Below, piece after piece: positions 1 to 8,114 of a stretch of 64,000 nt of DNA. The position numbers were made by a program, and so were the translations under genes. Location of the stretch: the NCBI RefSeq assembly GCF_038002165.1, contig NZ_JBBOBR010000001.1:3472001-3536000 (forward strand), read 5' to 3'. The DNA is from Cytobacillus sp. FSL H8-0458 (GTDB taxonomy: Bacteria > Bacillota > Bacilli > Bacillales > Cytobacillaceae). The notes below the pieces were generated by a model that was given only the letters and a program-made list of their open reading frames with translations, was not told where the DNA came from and ran no database searches. Numbering within the stretch: the stretch's first letter is position 1; each line of letters starts with the position of its first letter.

Positions 1-1
1 C

Positions 2-472
2 CACCTTGATTTTAACCGGATTACGCTTCAGCGTTTGCCGGAAGCAACCCTTTATTTAAGCAGAAACATTCAAAATATATCGGACGAAGAATTTTTAGAG
101 GTCATCTCGGATTTTATTAATGAATTGCAGATCTCGCAGCTTGATTCAGGCTATCCGATCGGGTCCATAACGAAGCGTGAGCAGGTGCTGAAGGGGGAAT
201 ACGCCAATTACAGCTATTTGTATATCGAGCAGCCCAATCCAAAGGAAGGCCACCCCTATTTTCGGGCTGTAAAGGGGGACTTCCTCATCGGCTATCATAT
301 TGGGAGCGAAAAAACGATCGGTGATACCTATAAGCGGCTTTTTTCAGAGATGGAACGGCTCGGTTTAACCCTCGGAGAGCATGTATTTGAAGAGTACATT
401 TATGATACTGTTGTCCGGAATGATAAGGAGCATTATGTTACGAAAATTATGATGGAGGTTGACCGGGAATAG
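2..472 (+). CDS. MerR-type regulator, C-terminal GyrI-like effector-binding domain (5' partial)
   Basis: The frame is open from base 2 with no stop, so the gene begins upstream of the window; the TTG at 35 is only an internal codon. The visible ~156 residues look like the GyrI-like ligand-binding domain found at the C-terminus of BmrR/BltR-type MerR regulators: alternating beta strands, a central 'FLIGYHIGSEKTIGDTY' stretch and a terminal acidic segment ending 'IMMEVDRE', where these domains place the glutamate that reads cationic drugs. The DNA-binding MerR domain would lie to the left and is not seen. An imperfect hairpin follows at 494-517. Family call is by resemblance; the inducer is unknown. 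Confidence 0.65.
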   Translation, partial: HLDFNRITLQRLPEATLYLSRNIQNISDEEFLEVISDFINELQISQLDSGYPIGSITKREQVLKGEYANYSYLYIEQPNPKEGHPYFRAVKGDFLIGYHIGSEKTIGDTYKRLFSEMERLGLTLGEHVFEEYIYDTVVRNDKEHYVTKIMMEVDRE

Positions 473-492
473 GATTTGCCAATCTTTAATGT

Positions 493-520
493 GCCCTGCT
501 CATTGGTGAGCGGGGTTCCA
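493..520 (+). terminator. Weak hairpin after the MerR-type gene
   Basis: Stem ccctgctca / tgagcgggg (494-517) just after the stop at 472, followed only by a short T run. Plausible but weak intrinsic terminator for the plus-strand gene. Confidence 0.35.
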
Positions 521-530
521 CATGTTCAAC

Positions 531-557
531 AAAAAAACAGGCTCATAATGAGCCTGC
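531..557 (-). terminator. Intrinsic terminator of the cold-shock gene
   Basis: Perfect 9-bp inverted repeat caggctcat-a-atgagcctg (538-556) followed on the minus strand by seven T residues. Lies just downstream of the csp stop codon. Confidence 0.85.
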
Positions 558-575
558 CCTGAGTTTGGTTTAAGA

Positions 576-776
576 TTAAGCTTTGCGAACGTTAGCTGCT
601 TGAGCTCCACGCTGGCCTTGCTCAACGTCGAAAGTCACTTCTTGACCTTCTTCTAGAGATTTGTAGCCTTCGCCTTGGATAGCTGAGAAATGAACGAATA
701 CGTCTTCTCCACCTTCACGCTCGATGAATCCGAAGCCTTTTTCACTGTTAAACCATTTTACTTTACCGTTTTCCAT
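576..776 (-). CDS. Cold-shock protein (CspA/CspB family)
   Basis: A 66-residue single cold-shock domain beginning [18 protein letters not shown], with both RNA-binding motifs visible: KGFGFI (RNP1) and VFVHF (RNP2). The family binds single-stranded RNA/DNA and melts RNA structure after temperature downshift. The start is set at 776 because GAGGAGG lies 6-8 bases upstream; a longer in-frame reading to 806 would run through this ribosome binding site. Length is exactly that of Bacillus CspB/C/D. The AT-rich stretch 777-960 upstream is long enough for the extended 5' leader typical of csp genes, but I cannot place its promoter with confidence. Which paralogue it is cannot be told. Confidence 0.95.
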   Translation of the reverse strand: MENGKVKWFNSEKGFGFIEREGGEDVFVHFSAIQGEGYKSLEEGQEVTFDVEQGQRGAQAANVRKA

Positions 777-989
777 GTTTGTTGCCTCCTCGTGTGTAAA
801 CCACACATTGTGTTACTATCCTTGCTCTCAGTGATCATCAAGACGTAAAGTTTTTACTCAAACTATCCTTTACACCGAACAAAAATAATTCTTAATAAGC
901 ATAACACTTTTCAGAATTATATGCAAGGAACACAATAATTTATTCAATTTAGAACACTGGATTCAGGCACTCCCCCCTGGAGTGTCGCA

Positions 990-1262
990 GGTTTGGGTTC
1001 GGACTCAAAATCCTCGGTTTCCGCTTTCTGTGTCCGATGTTGATCCGAATTCGGACTCAAAATCAAGGTTCCCTGCTTTCTCTGTCTGAAGTCGACCCGG
1101 GTTCGGACTCTAAATCCTCGGTTCCCGCTTTCTGTGTCCGAACTGGCTCCGGGTTCGGACTCTAACTGGCGCTCTCCCGCCTATTCTGTCCTAAGTTGAC
1201 CCAGGTTAGTTCGGACTCTGCCGACGGGATTTTCCCTTTTCTGTCTGAAGTAGCCCAGACTT
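990..1262. repeat. 52-bp-period direct repeat array A (TTCGGACTC family)
   Basis: The word ttcggactc recurs at 998, 1050, 1102, 1154 and 1210, so four intervals are 52, 52, 52 and 56 bp. Each unit also carries a pyrimidine-rich middle and a second half near 'gtcyga(a)gt', partly the inverse of the first word. No credible reading frame crosses the array. It lies just past the terminator of the ABC permease operon. A second array of the same family with five units is at about 21960-22215. Confidence 0.85.
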
Positions 1263-1274
1263 CAACAAAATTCT

Positions 1275-1310
1275 CAAAAAAACAAAGGGCAAGATTCAAT
1301 CTAACCCTTG
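1275..1310 (-). terminator. Intrinsic terminator of the BceAB-type operon
   Basis: On the minus strand AAGGG..AGATT-g-AATCT..CCCTT followed by TGTTTTTTT, a few bases after the permease stop codon. Confidence 0.8.
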
Positions 1311-1316
1311 ATCCTT

Positions 1317-3179
1317 TTAAATCGACCCCTGTATTTGCTTCGTATAGAAAAATCGCACAATGAAGAAATAAACAACCTGGATGGCCAAGAAAACACTCAG
1401 AACAGCGACTGATTCTGTAAACAGGTTAAAGTAGAACAGGTTTGATAAGGCAGTCAGGGCTACAGCACCATGGATAAGAGCGACGAGGATCGGTGCGAAA
1501 AACAGAATCATGGTCTGTCTGTTTAAGACCTTTTTCAGCTCTTTCCCGGTCAGCCCCATTTTGGATATCGATCTGAATTTTTGTTTGTCTTCATCCAGAT
1601 CCATGTAAAGACGGAAGTACAGGAAGCTGCCGGCAGAGACGAAAAAGACAATTCCGATAAACAGGCCGATAAATAAAATAGGGCCGTAGCCTTTCATAAT
1701 CTCATATATTTCATACTCCACTGATGTGATCTCATATCTAGGCAGTTCCTTGTACAGCTTTTCAGAGGCAGACATAACCCTTTCTTCCCCATCTGTTGCC
1801 TGCCAGGCGTAATAGCTTTCTTTCCAAGTCGGTTCAGGAAGGTTTTTAAAGTCTTCATCAGACATGATAAAATAGGAATCTATTGCCGGCAGGGCTTTCG
1901 ATTGAATAGCTTCTTTCGGTTTCAAAACTGTGCCGGACGTCAGTGTAATGGTTTCATTCAGGAGGTCCTTCGATTGCCCAAAGTTGGTGCCTTCATACTC
2001 CACTACCACAACTTGTCCTTCTTTTAAAGAAACGGGATCTTCGCCAATAAGGGAGGCAAAACGGTTAAAATCGGATTGGCTGGCAATCTGAGTGGAACTT
2101 CCGCCCACTTCAAAACTCTTTAAAACAGTATGCGCCGATTCAGTTTCAATGTTTTCTTCCTTTAATATTCGGTTGATAGCCGCAACATTCTTCTCTTCTT
2201 GATCTTCACTCGTTTTATAAGAAAACGTTGTGGCATTTTGATTTTTTATGCTGGAGGTCAAAACGGTCTGAAATCCAAACAGTGTGCCGATTGCACTGAA
2301 GGCAACTGTAGAAACCATTGCCACCATAAAAAAAGTCCGCGCATTATCCTTCATGCGGAAGGCTAAATCGGAAAACAGCAGCATATTGGTCTTAAACCAG
2401 AAAACACTCTCATTCTTCTTTAATCTCCTAATGATAAACACGCTTAATTGCGTAAATAGCAGGTAGGTCCCAATGCTGACAACGATGATTACCGGCACCA
2501 TGGCCGCTACTACCATCACACCTTTTGCGAGTAAAGCGACTGCATACCCCGCTCCTAATAAAAGAACAGCCAGCAACGTTAAGAAAAGATTCGCTTTCGG
2601 CTCACCCTTTGACATCTTATTTCCTTTAATTAATTCAATCAGCTTTTTGCTGCGCAGAACATACGTGACAAACAAGGAAATAAAGAAAAATAAAATGATG
2701 AAAGATATAAAGGTAACCAGAATGGCTTTCACCGGAAAATAAAAAGAAAGCGTACGTTCAATAATCAGCACATTCTCAGCCAGCAGCAAAATCCCTTTTG
2801 CAAACACAAGGCCCAGGAGAATACCGCCCACGGTTGCCAATAAGCCAATCAGCATATTTTCCAAAAAGACCATAAGGCGGATTTGTTTCATGCTCATGCC
2901 CTGAATCATCAATAAGCCGAATTCTCTTTTCCTGGACTGCAAAAATGAGCTCATCGAATACAAAACAAAAAAGAACGAAAACACATAGATAATTCCGGCA
3001 GCTGCATTCATTCCCTTTGTGACGGTTGAGTTCATCGCTTCCCCGCTTAATGCAGGATGATTCGCAAAAATTGAGAAGGTAAAGAAGACCATGACCGTAA
3101 ATAAACTGCTGAGAAAATAGGCTGCATACAGCCGTTTGTTGCGGATGACGTTATTAAACGCGAACTGACGAAAGGTCAT
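1317..3179 (-). CDS. BceB-type ABC transporter permease (FtsX-like)
   Basis: About 620 residues starting MTFRQFAFNNVIRNKRLYAAYFLSS, the usual N-terminus of BceB/PsdB/YxdM permeases. Several hydrophobic segments form an N-terminal FtsX block. A long extracytoplasmic region of roughly 200 residues (from about 'FGFQTVLTSS' to 'EIYEIMKGYG') precedes the last three membrane segments. BceAB modules pull cell-wall-active peptide antibiotics such as bacitracin off their lipid targets and also act as the sensor for the paired histidine kinase. Start 3179 is chosen because GGGAGGGG sits six bases upstream; it overlaps the end of the ATPase gene by 26 bp, so translation is coupled. The substrate cannot be read from sequence. 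Confidence 0.9.
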   Translation of the reverse strand: MTFRQFAFNNVIRNKRLYAAYFLSSLFTVMVFFTFSIFANHPALSGEAMNSTVTKGMNAAAGIIYVFSFFFVLYSMSSFLQSRKREFGLLMIQGMSMKQIRLMVFLENMLIGLLATVGGILLGLVFAKGILLLAENVLIIERTLSFYFPVKAILVTFISFIILFFFISLFVTYVLRSKKLIELIKGNKMSKGEPKANLFLTLLAVLLLGAGYAVALLAKGVMVVAAMVPVIIVVSIGTYLLFTQLSVFIIRRLKKNESVFWFKTNMLLFSDLAFRMKDNARTFFMVAMVSTVAFSAIGTLFGFQTVLTSSIKNQNATTFSYKTSEDQEEKNVAAINRILKEENIETESAHTVLKSFEVGGSSTQIASQSDFNRFASLIGEDPVSLKEGQVVVVEYEGTNFGQSKDLLNETITLTSGTVLKPKEAIQSKALPAIDSYFIMSDEDFKNLPEPTWKESYYAWQATDGEERVMSASEKLYKELPRYEITSVEYEIYEIMKGYGPILFIGLFIGIVFFVSAGSFLYFRLYMDLDEDKQKFRSISKMGLTGKELKKVLNRQTMILFFAPILVALIHGAVALTALSNLFYFNLFTESVAVLSVFLAIQVVYFFIVRFFYTKQIQGSI

Positions 3180-3918
3180 GTGCATCCCCTCCCAGCAGTG
3201 AAAGTGTATCGATAATCTTTTGGAAAAAGGCCTGGCGGTTATCGCCGCGGTGTATCTCCGAATAGAATTTTCCGTCCCGGATGAAAATGACCCGGTTGCA
3301 ATAGCTTGCCGCCTGGGCATCATGTGTGACAAGCATCATGGTGGTCTTCTCCGTTTTATTAATCGATTCAAGCATTTCCATTACATCCTTGGAAGACTTG
3401 GAATCCAGATTACCTGTCGGTTCATCTGCCAATAGCAGCTTTGGAGTATGAATCATCGCTCTTGCCACAGCAGCTCTTTGTGCCTGTCCCCCGGAAATTT
3501 CATACGTCCGTTTATTCATAATGCCGGTAATCCCCAGTTTTTCAGCAATTTGATGCGCTTTTTCCTTCATTTCCTTCACTTTTTTTCCGTCCAATGTCAG
3601 CGGAAGGACCATATTTTCTTCAACCGTCAAGGTATGAAGCAGGTTGAAGTCCTGGAATACAAATCCCAGTTCACGGCGCCGGAATTGAGCCAGCTCGTCT
3701 TTTTTTAAGACATGGGGATTTCTTTCATTAATCAGGATTTCCCCTGTTGTCGGTTCATCAATGGTGGCAATCATGTTCAGCAGCGTCGTTTTCCCGCTTC
3801 CCGAAGGACCCATAATTCCCACAAATTCACCTTCTTCAATGGTTAAGTTAATATCCGTTAACGCACGATAGGCAATTTTTCCTTCATATATCTTGCTTAC
3901 CTGTTTTACTTTTAGCAT
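3154..3918 (-). CDS. BceA-type ABC transporter ATP-binding protein
   Basis: About 254 residues beginning MLKVKQVSKIYEGK. Visible motifs: Walker A GPSGSGKTT, Q-loop 'FQDFNLL', signature ISGGQ (rather than LSGGQ), Walker B LLLADEPTGNLDS and the switch histidine in VTHD. Architecture is that of the LolD/MacB/BceA group, which pairs with FtsX-like permeases. Start 3918 has GAAAGGAG nine bases upstream; the longer in-frame reading to 3981 lacks a site. Its 3' end overlaps the permease start. A BceR-like operator lies ~90 bp upstream (4006-4019) with a TATACT -10-like box at 3956-3961, so this pair is probably induced by the two-component system immediately upstream. Confidence 0.93.
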   Translation of the reverse strand: MLKVKQVSKIYEGKIAYRALTDINLTIEEGEFVGIMGPSGSGKTTLLNMIATIDEPTTGEILINERNPHVLKKDELAQFRRRELGFVFQDFNLLHTLTVEENMVLPLTLDGKKVKEMKEKAHQIAEKLGITGIMNKRTYEISGGQAQRAAVARAMIHTPKLLLADEPTGNLDSKSSKDVMEMLESINKTEKTTMMLVTHDAQAASYCNRVIFIRDGKFYSEIHRGDNRQAFFQKIIDTLSLLGGDAHDLSSVRV

Positions 3919-3955
3919 CACAAGTTCTCCTTTCACATTCTGGTGACTTGTGATC

Positions 3956-3961
3956 AGTATA
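3956..3961 (-). promoter_or_regulatory. Candidate -10 box of the BceAB promoter
   Basis: TATACT on the minus strand, 38 bases upstream of the ATPase start. No consensus -35 is present 17 bp further up, as expected for an activator-dependent promoter working with the operator at 4006-4019. Confidence 0.45.
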
Positions 3962-4005
3962 CCGTCTAATCCCAGTTCCAAAAATCGATTTTTCTTTCAC
4001 TTACC

Positions 4006-4019
4006 TTACAAGGTTGTAA
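4006..4019. promoter_or_regulatory. BceR-like operator TTACA-N4-TGTAA
   Basis: Perfect inverted repeat ttaca-aggt-tgtaa. It matches the TNACA-N4-TGTAA consensus described for BceR-like response regulators in Bacillus. It overlaps the stop codon of the kinase gene and sits about 45 bp upstream of the candidate -10 of the transporter promoter. Confidence 0.75.
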
Positions 4020-5007
4020 GGTTCTGTGTCTTTCCGAAAATCAGCCGGAAAAGAGACCCTTCTCCAAATGTGGATTCCAGTTCAATCCGATGGCCAAGGT
4101 AATCGGCCGCCTCCTTCGTCAAGTAAAGACCCATACCTGTGGACTCTCTGAATTTCCGCCCATTTTCACCGGTATAAAAAGGTTCAAACACACGGCGCTT
4201 GTCCGCCTCTGGGATGCCGGCGCCAAAATCCTTCACTTCTAAGACGGCTTCCCCGTCTTTTTCATAGACGGAAATATCAACCCTGCTGGTCTTTCCCCTG
4301 GAATACTTGACCGCATTATGGATCAGCTGAGAAAGTATAAAGAACAGCCATTTCTCATCTGTCTCTACGATTATGTTTTCTTTTTCCTGCAAAAGATTCG
4401 GATATACCCCGTTTCGGATATAAAATCGCTTGTTTTCACCATTTACTTCATGAATGATTTTCGACAAGTGTACAGGTTTGATATGAAAATCCTGTTCGAT
4501 TGTCCGGAGTCTCGCCATATAGAGGATGGTGTTCAAGCCCGTTTTCATCCTGTCTGTTTCTTCCCGGATGCTTGATGAATCCGGTTCATCCAGGTTTTGT
4601 GCAATCAGCTCAATGACAGAAAGCGGTGTTTTCATCTGATGGACCCATTGATCCATGAACTTCAGGTGCTCATCCTGCCTGGATTCCAGCGCTTTAATTC
4701 TCGTTTGATAGTGTTTATACTGGGCCTTCAGCAGTTCATCAAGCGCCATGGAGATGGGGGAGTTTTCTGTTGTTTGAAAGGAATCGTCAAGAGAAGAAAG
4801 CTCATTTGTCAGCCTCTTATAAAACTTGCGGCGGCTAAAATAGTGGTAGGCAAGGTAAGCAGTAAGAAAGAATAGTCCGAGAAATATGCCATAGAGAGCC
4901 GGCAATAGACGCTGATAGCCATCAAGCCAGTAAATAGCCAGAACCACAAAAAATTGAACAATCTGTATAGCAATTAATAGCGCGTGCTCTTTAAAAAATA
5001 ATTTCAT
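4006..5007 (-). CDS. BceS-like intramembrane-sensing histidine kinase
   Basis: About 333 residues. Two closely spaced N-terminal membrane segments with almost no external loop, as in intramembrane-sensing kinases that take their signal from a BceAB-type transporter. The phospho-acceptor box is DQWVHQMKTPLSVIEL, and the ATPase domain shows the N box (QLIHNAVKYS), G1 (DFGAGIP) and G2 (GMGLYLTKEA). I prefer the ATG at 5007 (GGAGA five bases upstream) to the GTG at 5025, which overlaps the regulator stop but has no good site. Neighbouring regulator, ATPase and permease form one module on the same strand. Confidence 0.9.
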   Translation of the reverse strand: MKLFFKEHALLIAIQIVQFFVVLAIYWLDGYQRLLPALYGIFLGLFFLTAYLAYHYFSRRKFYKRLTNELSSLDDSFQTTENSPISMALDELLKAQYKHYQTRIKALESRQDEHLKFMDQWVHQMKTPLSVIELIAQNLDEPDSSSIREETDRMKTGLNTILYMARLRTIEQDFHIKPVHLSKIIHEVNGENKRFYIRNGVYPNLLQEKENIIVETDEKWLFFILSQLIHNAVKYSRGKTSRVDISVYEKDGEAVLEVKDFGAGIPEADKRRVFEPFYTGENGRKFRESTGMGLYLTKEAADYLGHRIELESTFGEGSLFRLIFGKTQNLTTL

Positions 5008-5021
5008 GTCTCTCCAGCCTT

Positions 5022-5711
5022 TCACCAGGTAACAATCAAACGATAGCCTGCCCCTCTCACGGTTTCGACCGCTCCTGAAAGCCCAATTGCCTCCAATTTT
5101 TTTCTTACCCTTGCAATATTTACATTCAGTGTATTTTCATCCACATAAACCTGCTCATCCCACAGCTTTTCAAGAAGATCCTCACGCCCGGCCACACGCG
5201 GGTGCCGCTCCAGGAGACTTTCGATTATATCCGCTTCTTTTTTAGACAGCTGGACCGTTTTATCATGAAATGTGAGTTCCAGTCTTTCCGGAAACAGCTT
5301 TAATCCCTGTGTTTCAATAATCCGTTCCTTTGCCTGTAAGGCATATTCCCCGTAAGCCCGTCGCATCTGGCTGCGGATTTTCGCCATCACAATTTCCGGG
5401 TGAAACGGCTTCGTGATAAAATCATCGCCGCCATTTTCAAGCGCCATTACCTGGTCCATCTCCCCTACCCTCGCGGAAATGAAAATAACAGGACAAATCG
5501 ACTCCTTGCGGATTTGCCTGCACCAGTAGTAGCCATCAAAGCTCGGAAGATTAATATCCAGGAGCACAAGATCCGGTTTCTGCTTATGAAACTCTTCCAT
5601 TACATCATCGAACTGTTCCGCCATGACTGCCTCGTAACCATATTTCACTATATAGGATTGCAGATGCTCCGCAATTTTCGGGTCATCCTCAATAATGAAT
5701 ACTTTCTGCAT
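5022..5711 (-). CDS. OmpR-family response regulator (BceR-like)
   Basis: About 229 residues: receiver domain starting MQKVFIIEDDPKIAEHL with the phospho-acceptor Asp in LVLLDINLPSFDG and the conserved Lys in FITKPF, then a winged-helix domain ending in VETVRGAGYRL. It should bind the TTACA-N4-TGTAA site in front of the transporter genes. Start 5711 has AAAGGAG upstream; the longer frame to 5777 is not supported. First gene of the four-gene module on the minus strand; the kinase follows directly. Confidence 0.92.
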   Translation of the reverse strand: MQKVFIIEDDPKIAEHLQSYIVKYGYEAVMAEQFDDVMEEFHKQKPDLVLLDINLPSFDGYYWCRQIRKESICPVIFISARVGEMDQVMALENGGDDFITKPFHPEIVMAKIRSQMRRAYGEYALQAKERIIETQGLKLFPERLELTFHDKTVQLSKKEADIIESLLERHPRVAGREDLLEKLWDEQVYVDENTLNVNIARVRKKLEAIGLSGAVETVRGAGYRLIVTW

Positions 5712-5802
5712 CCTCTCACTCCTTTGTCTTAGAGAATTATGCCATAGGGAGAACGTGAAAAAAAGAGCACCATCCAATGGGATAGGCGCCCTATTAAAAT
5801 AC

Positions 5803-6288
5803 TTATGATAAATGCTTTATTTTCCTGTCAATCGGTGTACGTTCCTTCGCTTCTGGCACTTCCTCAGGGAATCCTACTCCCAGAATACCGACTACATCGT
5901 AATCATCAGAGACATTTAAAGTTAATCTGGCTTTAGCTGAAGTCCCCAGAGAAGACCAGAATGTCCCCACTCCTGATTCCCAAGCCATCAGCATGAAGTT
6001 CTGGATAAAGCAGGATACGGCAGCCATATTCTCTGTTCGCTCCAGAGCTGTTGCTCCATGTTTGGACAGAATCGCCAGCACAACAGGGGCACCGCCGAAA
6101 TCGGTTTTATGATTCAGCTTGGCTCTTGTTTCCGGACCAGCAAATAATACTTCCCATGGCTCTGTCATTTTATGGTTGGGTGCCATGCTTGCAGCCTCCA
6201 GCCAGGATGTGATTAAACTATGCTCCACTTTATCAGATTTAAATTTTTTTATGTTGCGGCGTGTTGTAATGATTTTCTGTATATCCAC
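5803..6288 (-). CDS. Nitroreductase-family protein
   Basis: 161 residues starting (GTG) MDIQKIITTRRNIKKFKSDK, with the FMN-phosphate-binding Arg-Arg near the N-terminus, the AS.APNHKMTEPW segment and C-terminal 'GILGVGFP'. These are flavin enzymes that reduce nitro, quinone or halogen substrates with NAD(P)H. Length fits the short YdjA-like subgroup. GGGGAAA lies eight bases before the GTG. Monocistronic by layout; it only neighbours the two-component module. Substrate unknown. Confidence 0.85.
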   Translation of the reverse strand: MDIQKIITTRRNIKKFKSDKVEHSLITSWLEAASMAPNHKMTEPWEVLFAGPETRAKLNHKTDFGGAPVVLAILSKHGATALERTENMAAVSCFIQNFMLMAWESGVGTFWSSLGTSAKARLTLNVSDDYDVVGILGVGFPEEVPEAKERTPIDRKIKHLS

Positions 6289-6380
6289 TGTGTATTTCCC
6301 CTTTTTGTTTTTTTACTATATATAATACTAGATTAATTGGATTTCATCTGTGAAAATTATTCGATGACCCCATTCTAAGT

Positions 6381-6800
6381 TTAAAGCATCCAGGTTTTAA
6401 TAACTGTCAATAACAAAATTAAAACAAAGACTAGATGAATAATGGTCACCATATAAGCCCTGCGGTTTTCGGCATATTTCCACTCCATAAAAGCCCTGGC
6501 GCTTTCTGAAACACCGATAAAAACAAAGAGCAGGAACCATGGTTCTAAAAACCATAGCCACTCCATCGGATCCCTCGTCATGTTAAAAGTGCCTCCCCCC
6601 AGGATGGCCAATAAAAACCCTATTCGAATGGTCCAATCCATCTTTTTATGTTTATCATTGATATGGTTATATGAAAAAAATTTCTTTTTCTCAACCTTCA
6701 GCCATTTTCTTAAACCCAATTCGAAGAAATACATAGATGCTCCGACAATCGCTACTAAGAGTAATAACTTTGGCCAGATCATTGGATCAATGTCATACAT
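6381..6800 (-). CDS. DUF4181-like membrane protein
   Basis: 139 residues, four predicted membrane helices, with a basic cytoplasmic stretch after the first (WLKVEKKKFFSYNHINDKHKKMDW). This pattern matches the DUF4181 family seen in Bacillus. Function is not known. No partner genes on the same strand close by. Confidence 0.7.
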   Translation of the reverse strand: MYDIDPMIWPKLLLLVAIVGASMYFFELGLRKWLKVEKKKFFSYNHINDKHKKMDWTIRIGFLLAILGGGTFNMTRDPMEWLWFLEPWFLLFVFIGVSESARAFMEWKYAENRRAYMVTIIHLVFVLILLLTVIKTWML

Positions 6801-6932
6801 ACCCTTCCCTCCTCCGCCTTTATACGAACACCGTGTTTTCTTGTCTATTTCTACGAACGCGGGAGGAAAAAGTTCCCTTTAACCTTTGGATGTTCCAGCT
6901 GCAGAAAAAATAAAAGCCGAAGAGGCATCTCT

Positions 6933-7430
6933 TCAGCCTTGTTTCTCCAATTCAAGCAGAGTCCGCTTCATTTCAACGCCCCCCCGATAACCGGTTATCG
7001 CACCATTTTTGCCGATGACACGATGGCATGGGACCGCGATTAACAGCGGATTGGCACCGATTGCTTTCCCTGCTGCCCGGACTGCCTGCGGCCTGTTTAT
7101 TTTCTCTGCAATGTCCGAATAAGAGACTGTTTTTCCGTAGGGAATCTGTGCTAATGCCTCCCAGACTTCTTCTTGAAACGAAGTGCCCTTTACATCTAGG
7201 TCCATTGAAAAAACTTGTCTTTTTCCCAGCAGAAATTCCAGTATTTCCATCATGTATGGCTGCAATGCTTCTTTATTTTCCATAAGCACTGCAGCTGGAA
7301 TATATTTTTTCAGCGATCTTTCAAAATCCTCAAACTCCGGGTCAGATCCAATATAGCAGAGACCCTTTTCTGTTTTCGCAAGATAAAGGCTCCATTCCCC
7401 TTCCTGCAGGTTTGCCCATTCAATGTTCAT
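6933..7430 (-). CDS. adaB: Methylated-DNA--protein-cysteine methyltransferase (AdaB/Ogt)
   Basis: About 165 residues. The suicide-repair active site is present as AVPCHRVIGKNG, with the helix-turn-helix segment RPQAVRAAGKAIGANP and the substrate loop ITGYRGG. It moves alkyl groups from O6-alkylguanine onto its own cysteine. Start 7430 is chosen because GAGAGGAG lies upstream and the gene then overlaps the end of adaA by 11 bp, as in the adaAB operon; the frame is open further up (7544) but inside adaA. Part of the adaptive response to alkylation with adaA and the divergent alkA. Confidence 0.93.
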   Translation of the reverse strand: MNIEWANLQEGEWSLYLAKTEKGLCYIGSDPEFEDFERSLKKYIPAAVLMENKEALQPYMMEILEFLLGKRQVFSMDLDVKGTSFQEEVWEALAQIPYGKTVSYSDIAEKINRPQAVRAAGKAIGANPLLIAVPCHRVIGKNGAITGYRGGVEMKRTLLELEKQG

Positions 7431-7995
7431 TCTTCCGCTCCTCTCTAGTTTTGTTTCTATATGCCGCAGGCGTTGTGCCCAGCTTCTTTTTAAATAAAGA
7501 GATAAAATAAGGGGTGCTGGGGAATCCTGCTGATGCACCGACATCGGCTACCGATTGTTCGCCGGCCTCCAGCAGATGGACAGCTTTTTCGAGCCGGATA
7601 TCCTGAAAATACTCTGTAGGCGACTTCCCGGTGACCCTTTTGAACACCCGCTGCAAATGATAAGGACTTCCATGAAACAGATCCCCCAATTGATGCAATG
7701 TAAGCGGGTCTTTATAATGCTGATCGATCCACCCGGTTATCTGCTTAATCCATTCTTCTGCAGGCAGGCTGAGGCCTTCCGGTTTGCAGCGCTTGCACGG
7801 CCTGAAATTTTCCGCCAGTGCTTGAGCAGCATTTTTAAAAATAGAGACATTGCCGATATTCGGGACTCTCGACCGGCATGACGGCCTGCAGAATATCCCT
7901 GTCGTTTTAACGCCATAAAGAAAGAGATCATCATAGGATTTGTCGCAATCCTTTATTGCGGTCCAGTATTCTTCAGGAATCTGTTCATAAGCCAA
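7420..7995 (-). CDS. adaA: AdaA methylphosphotriester-DNA methyltransferase / activator
   Basis: 191 residues. N-terminal Ada zinc domain with four cysteines (FCRPSC and CKRC), one of which takes methyl from phosphotriesters, then an AraC-type double helix-turn-helix (about residues 85-185, 'SVADVGASAGFPSTPYFISLFKK'). Methylation turns it into an activator of its own operon and of alkylation repair genes. Starts at a TTG with GAGGTGA seven bases upstream. adaB overlaps its 3' end, and alkA reads away on the other strand. Confidence 0.93.
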   Translation of the reverse strand: MAYEQIPEEYWTAIKDCDKSYDDLFLYGVKTTGIFCRPSCRSRVPNIGNVSIFKNAAQALAENFRPCKRCKPEGLSLPAEEWIKQITGWIDQHYKDPLTLHQLGDLFHGSPYHLQRVFKRVTGKSPTEYFQDIRLEKAVHLLEAGEQSVADVGASAGFPSTPYFISLFKKKLGTTPAAYRNKTREERKNEH

Positions 7996-8114
7996 GTGCG
8001 CTCACCTCTGCTAAAAAGTATACACAAAAAATACTCATTATCAGCTATTTACTATATATAAACGCAAGATAACGTAATCCTGAGGACTTACAATAAAGAA
8101 AAGGGGGAATTAAA
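7996..8114. promoter_or_regulatory. adaA / alkA divergent promoter region
   Basis: 119 bp shared by two divergent repair genes. On the minus strand TATACT (8017-8022) is a good -10 for adaA with no clear -35, fitting activation by AdaA. AAACGCAAG at 8060-8068 resembles the A/GCGCA core of Ada boxes and could be the operator, but this is a weak match. Confidence 0.45.

Noticed and set aside
777-960. Defined cold-shock promoter and cold box
   Set aside because: The leader is long and AT-rich, but I could not identify a convincing -35/-10 pair or a conserved cold-box motif.
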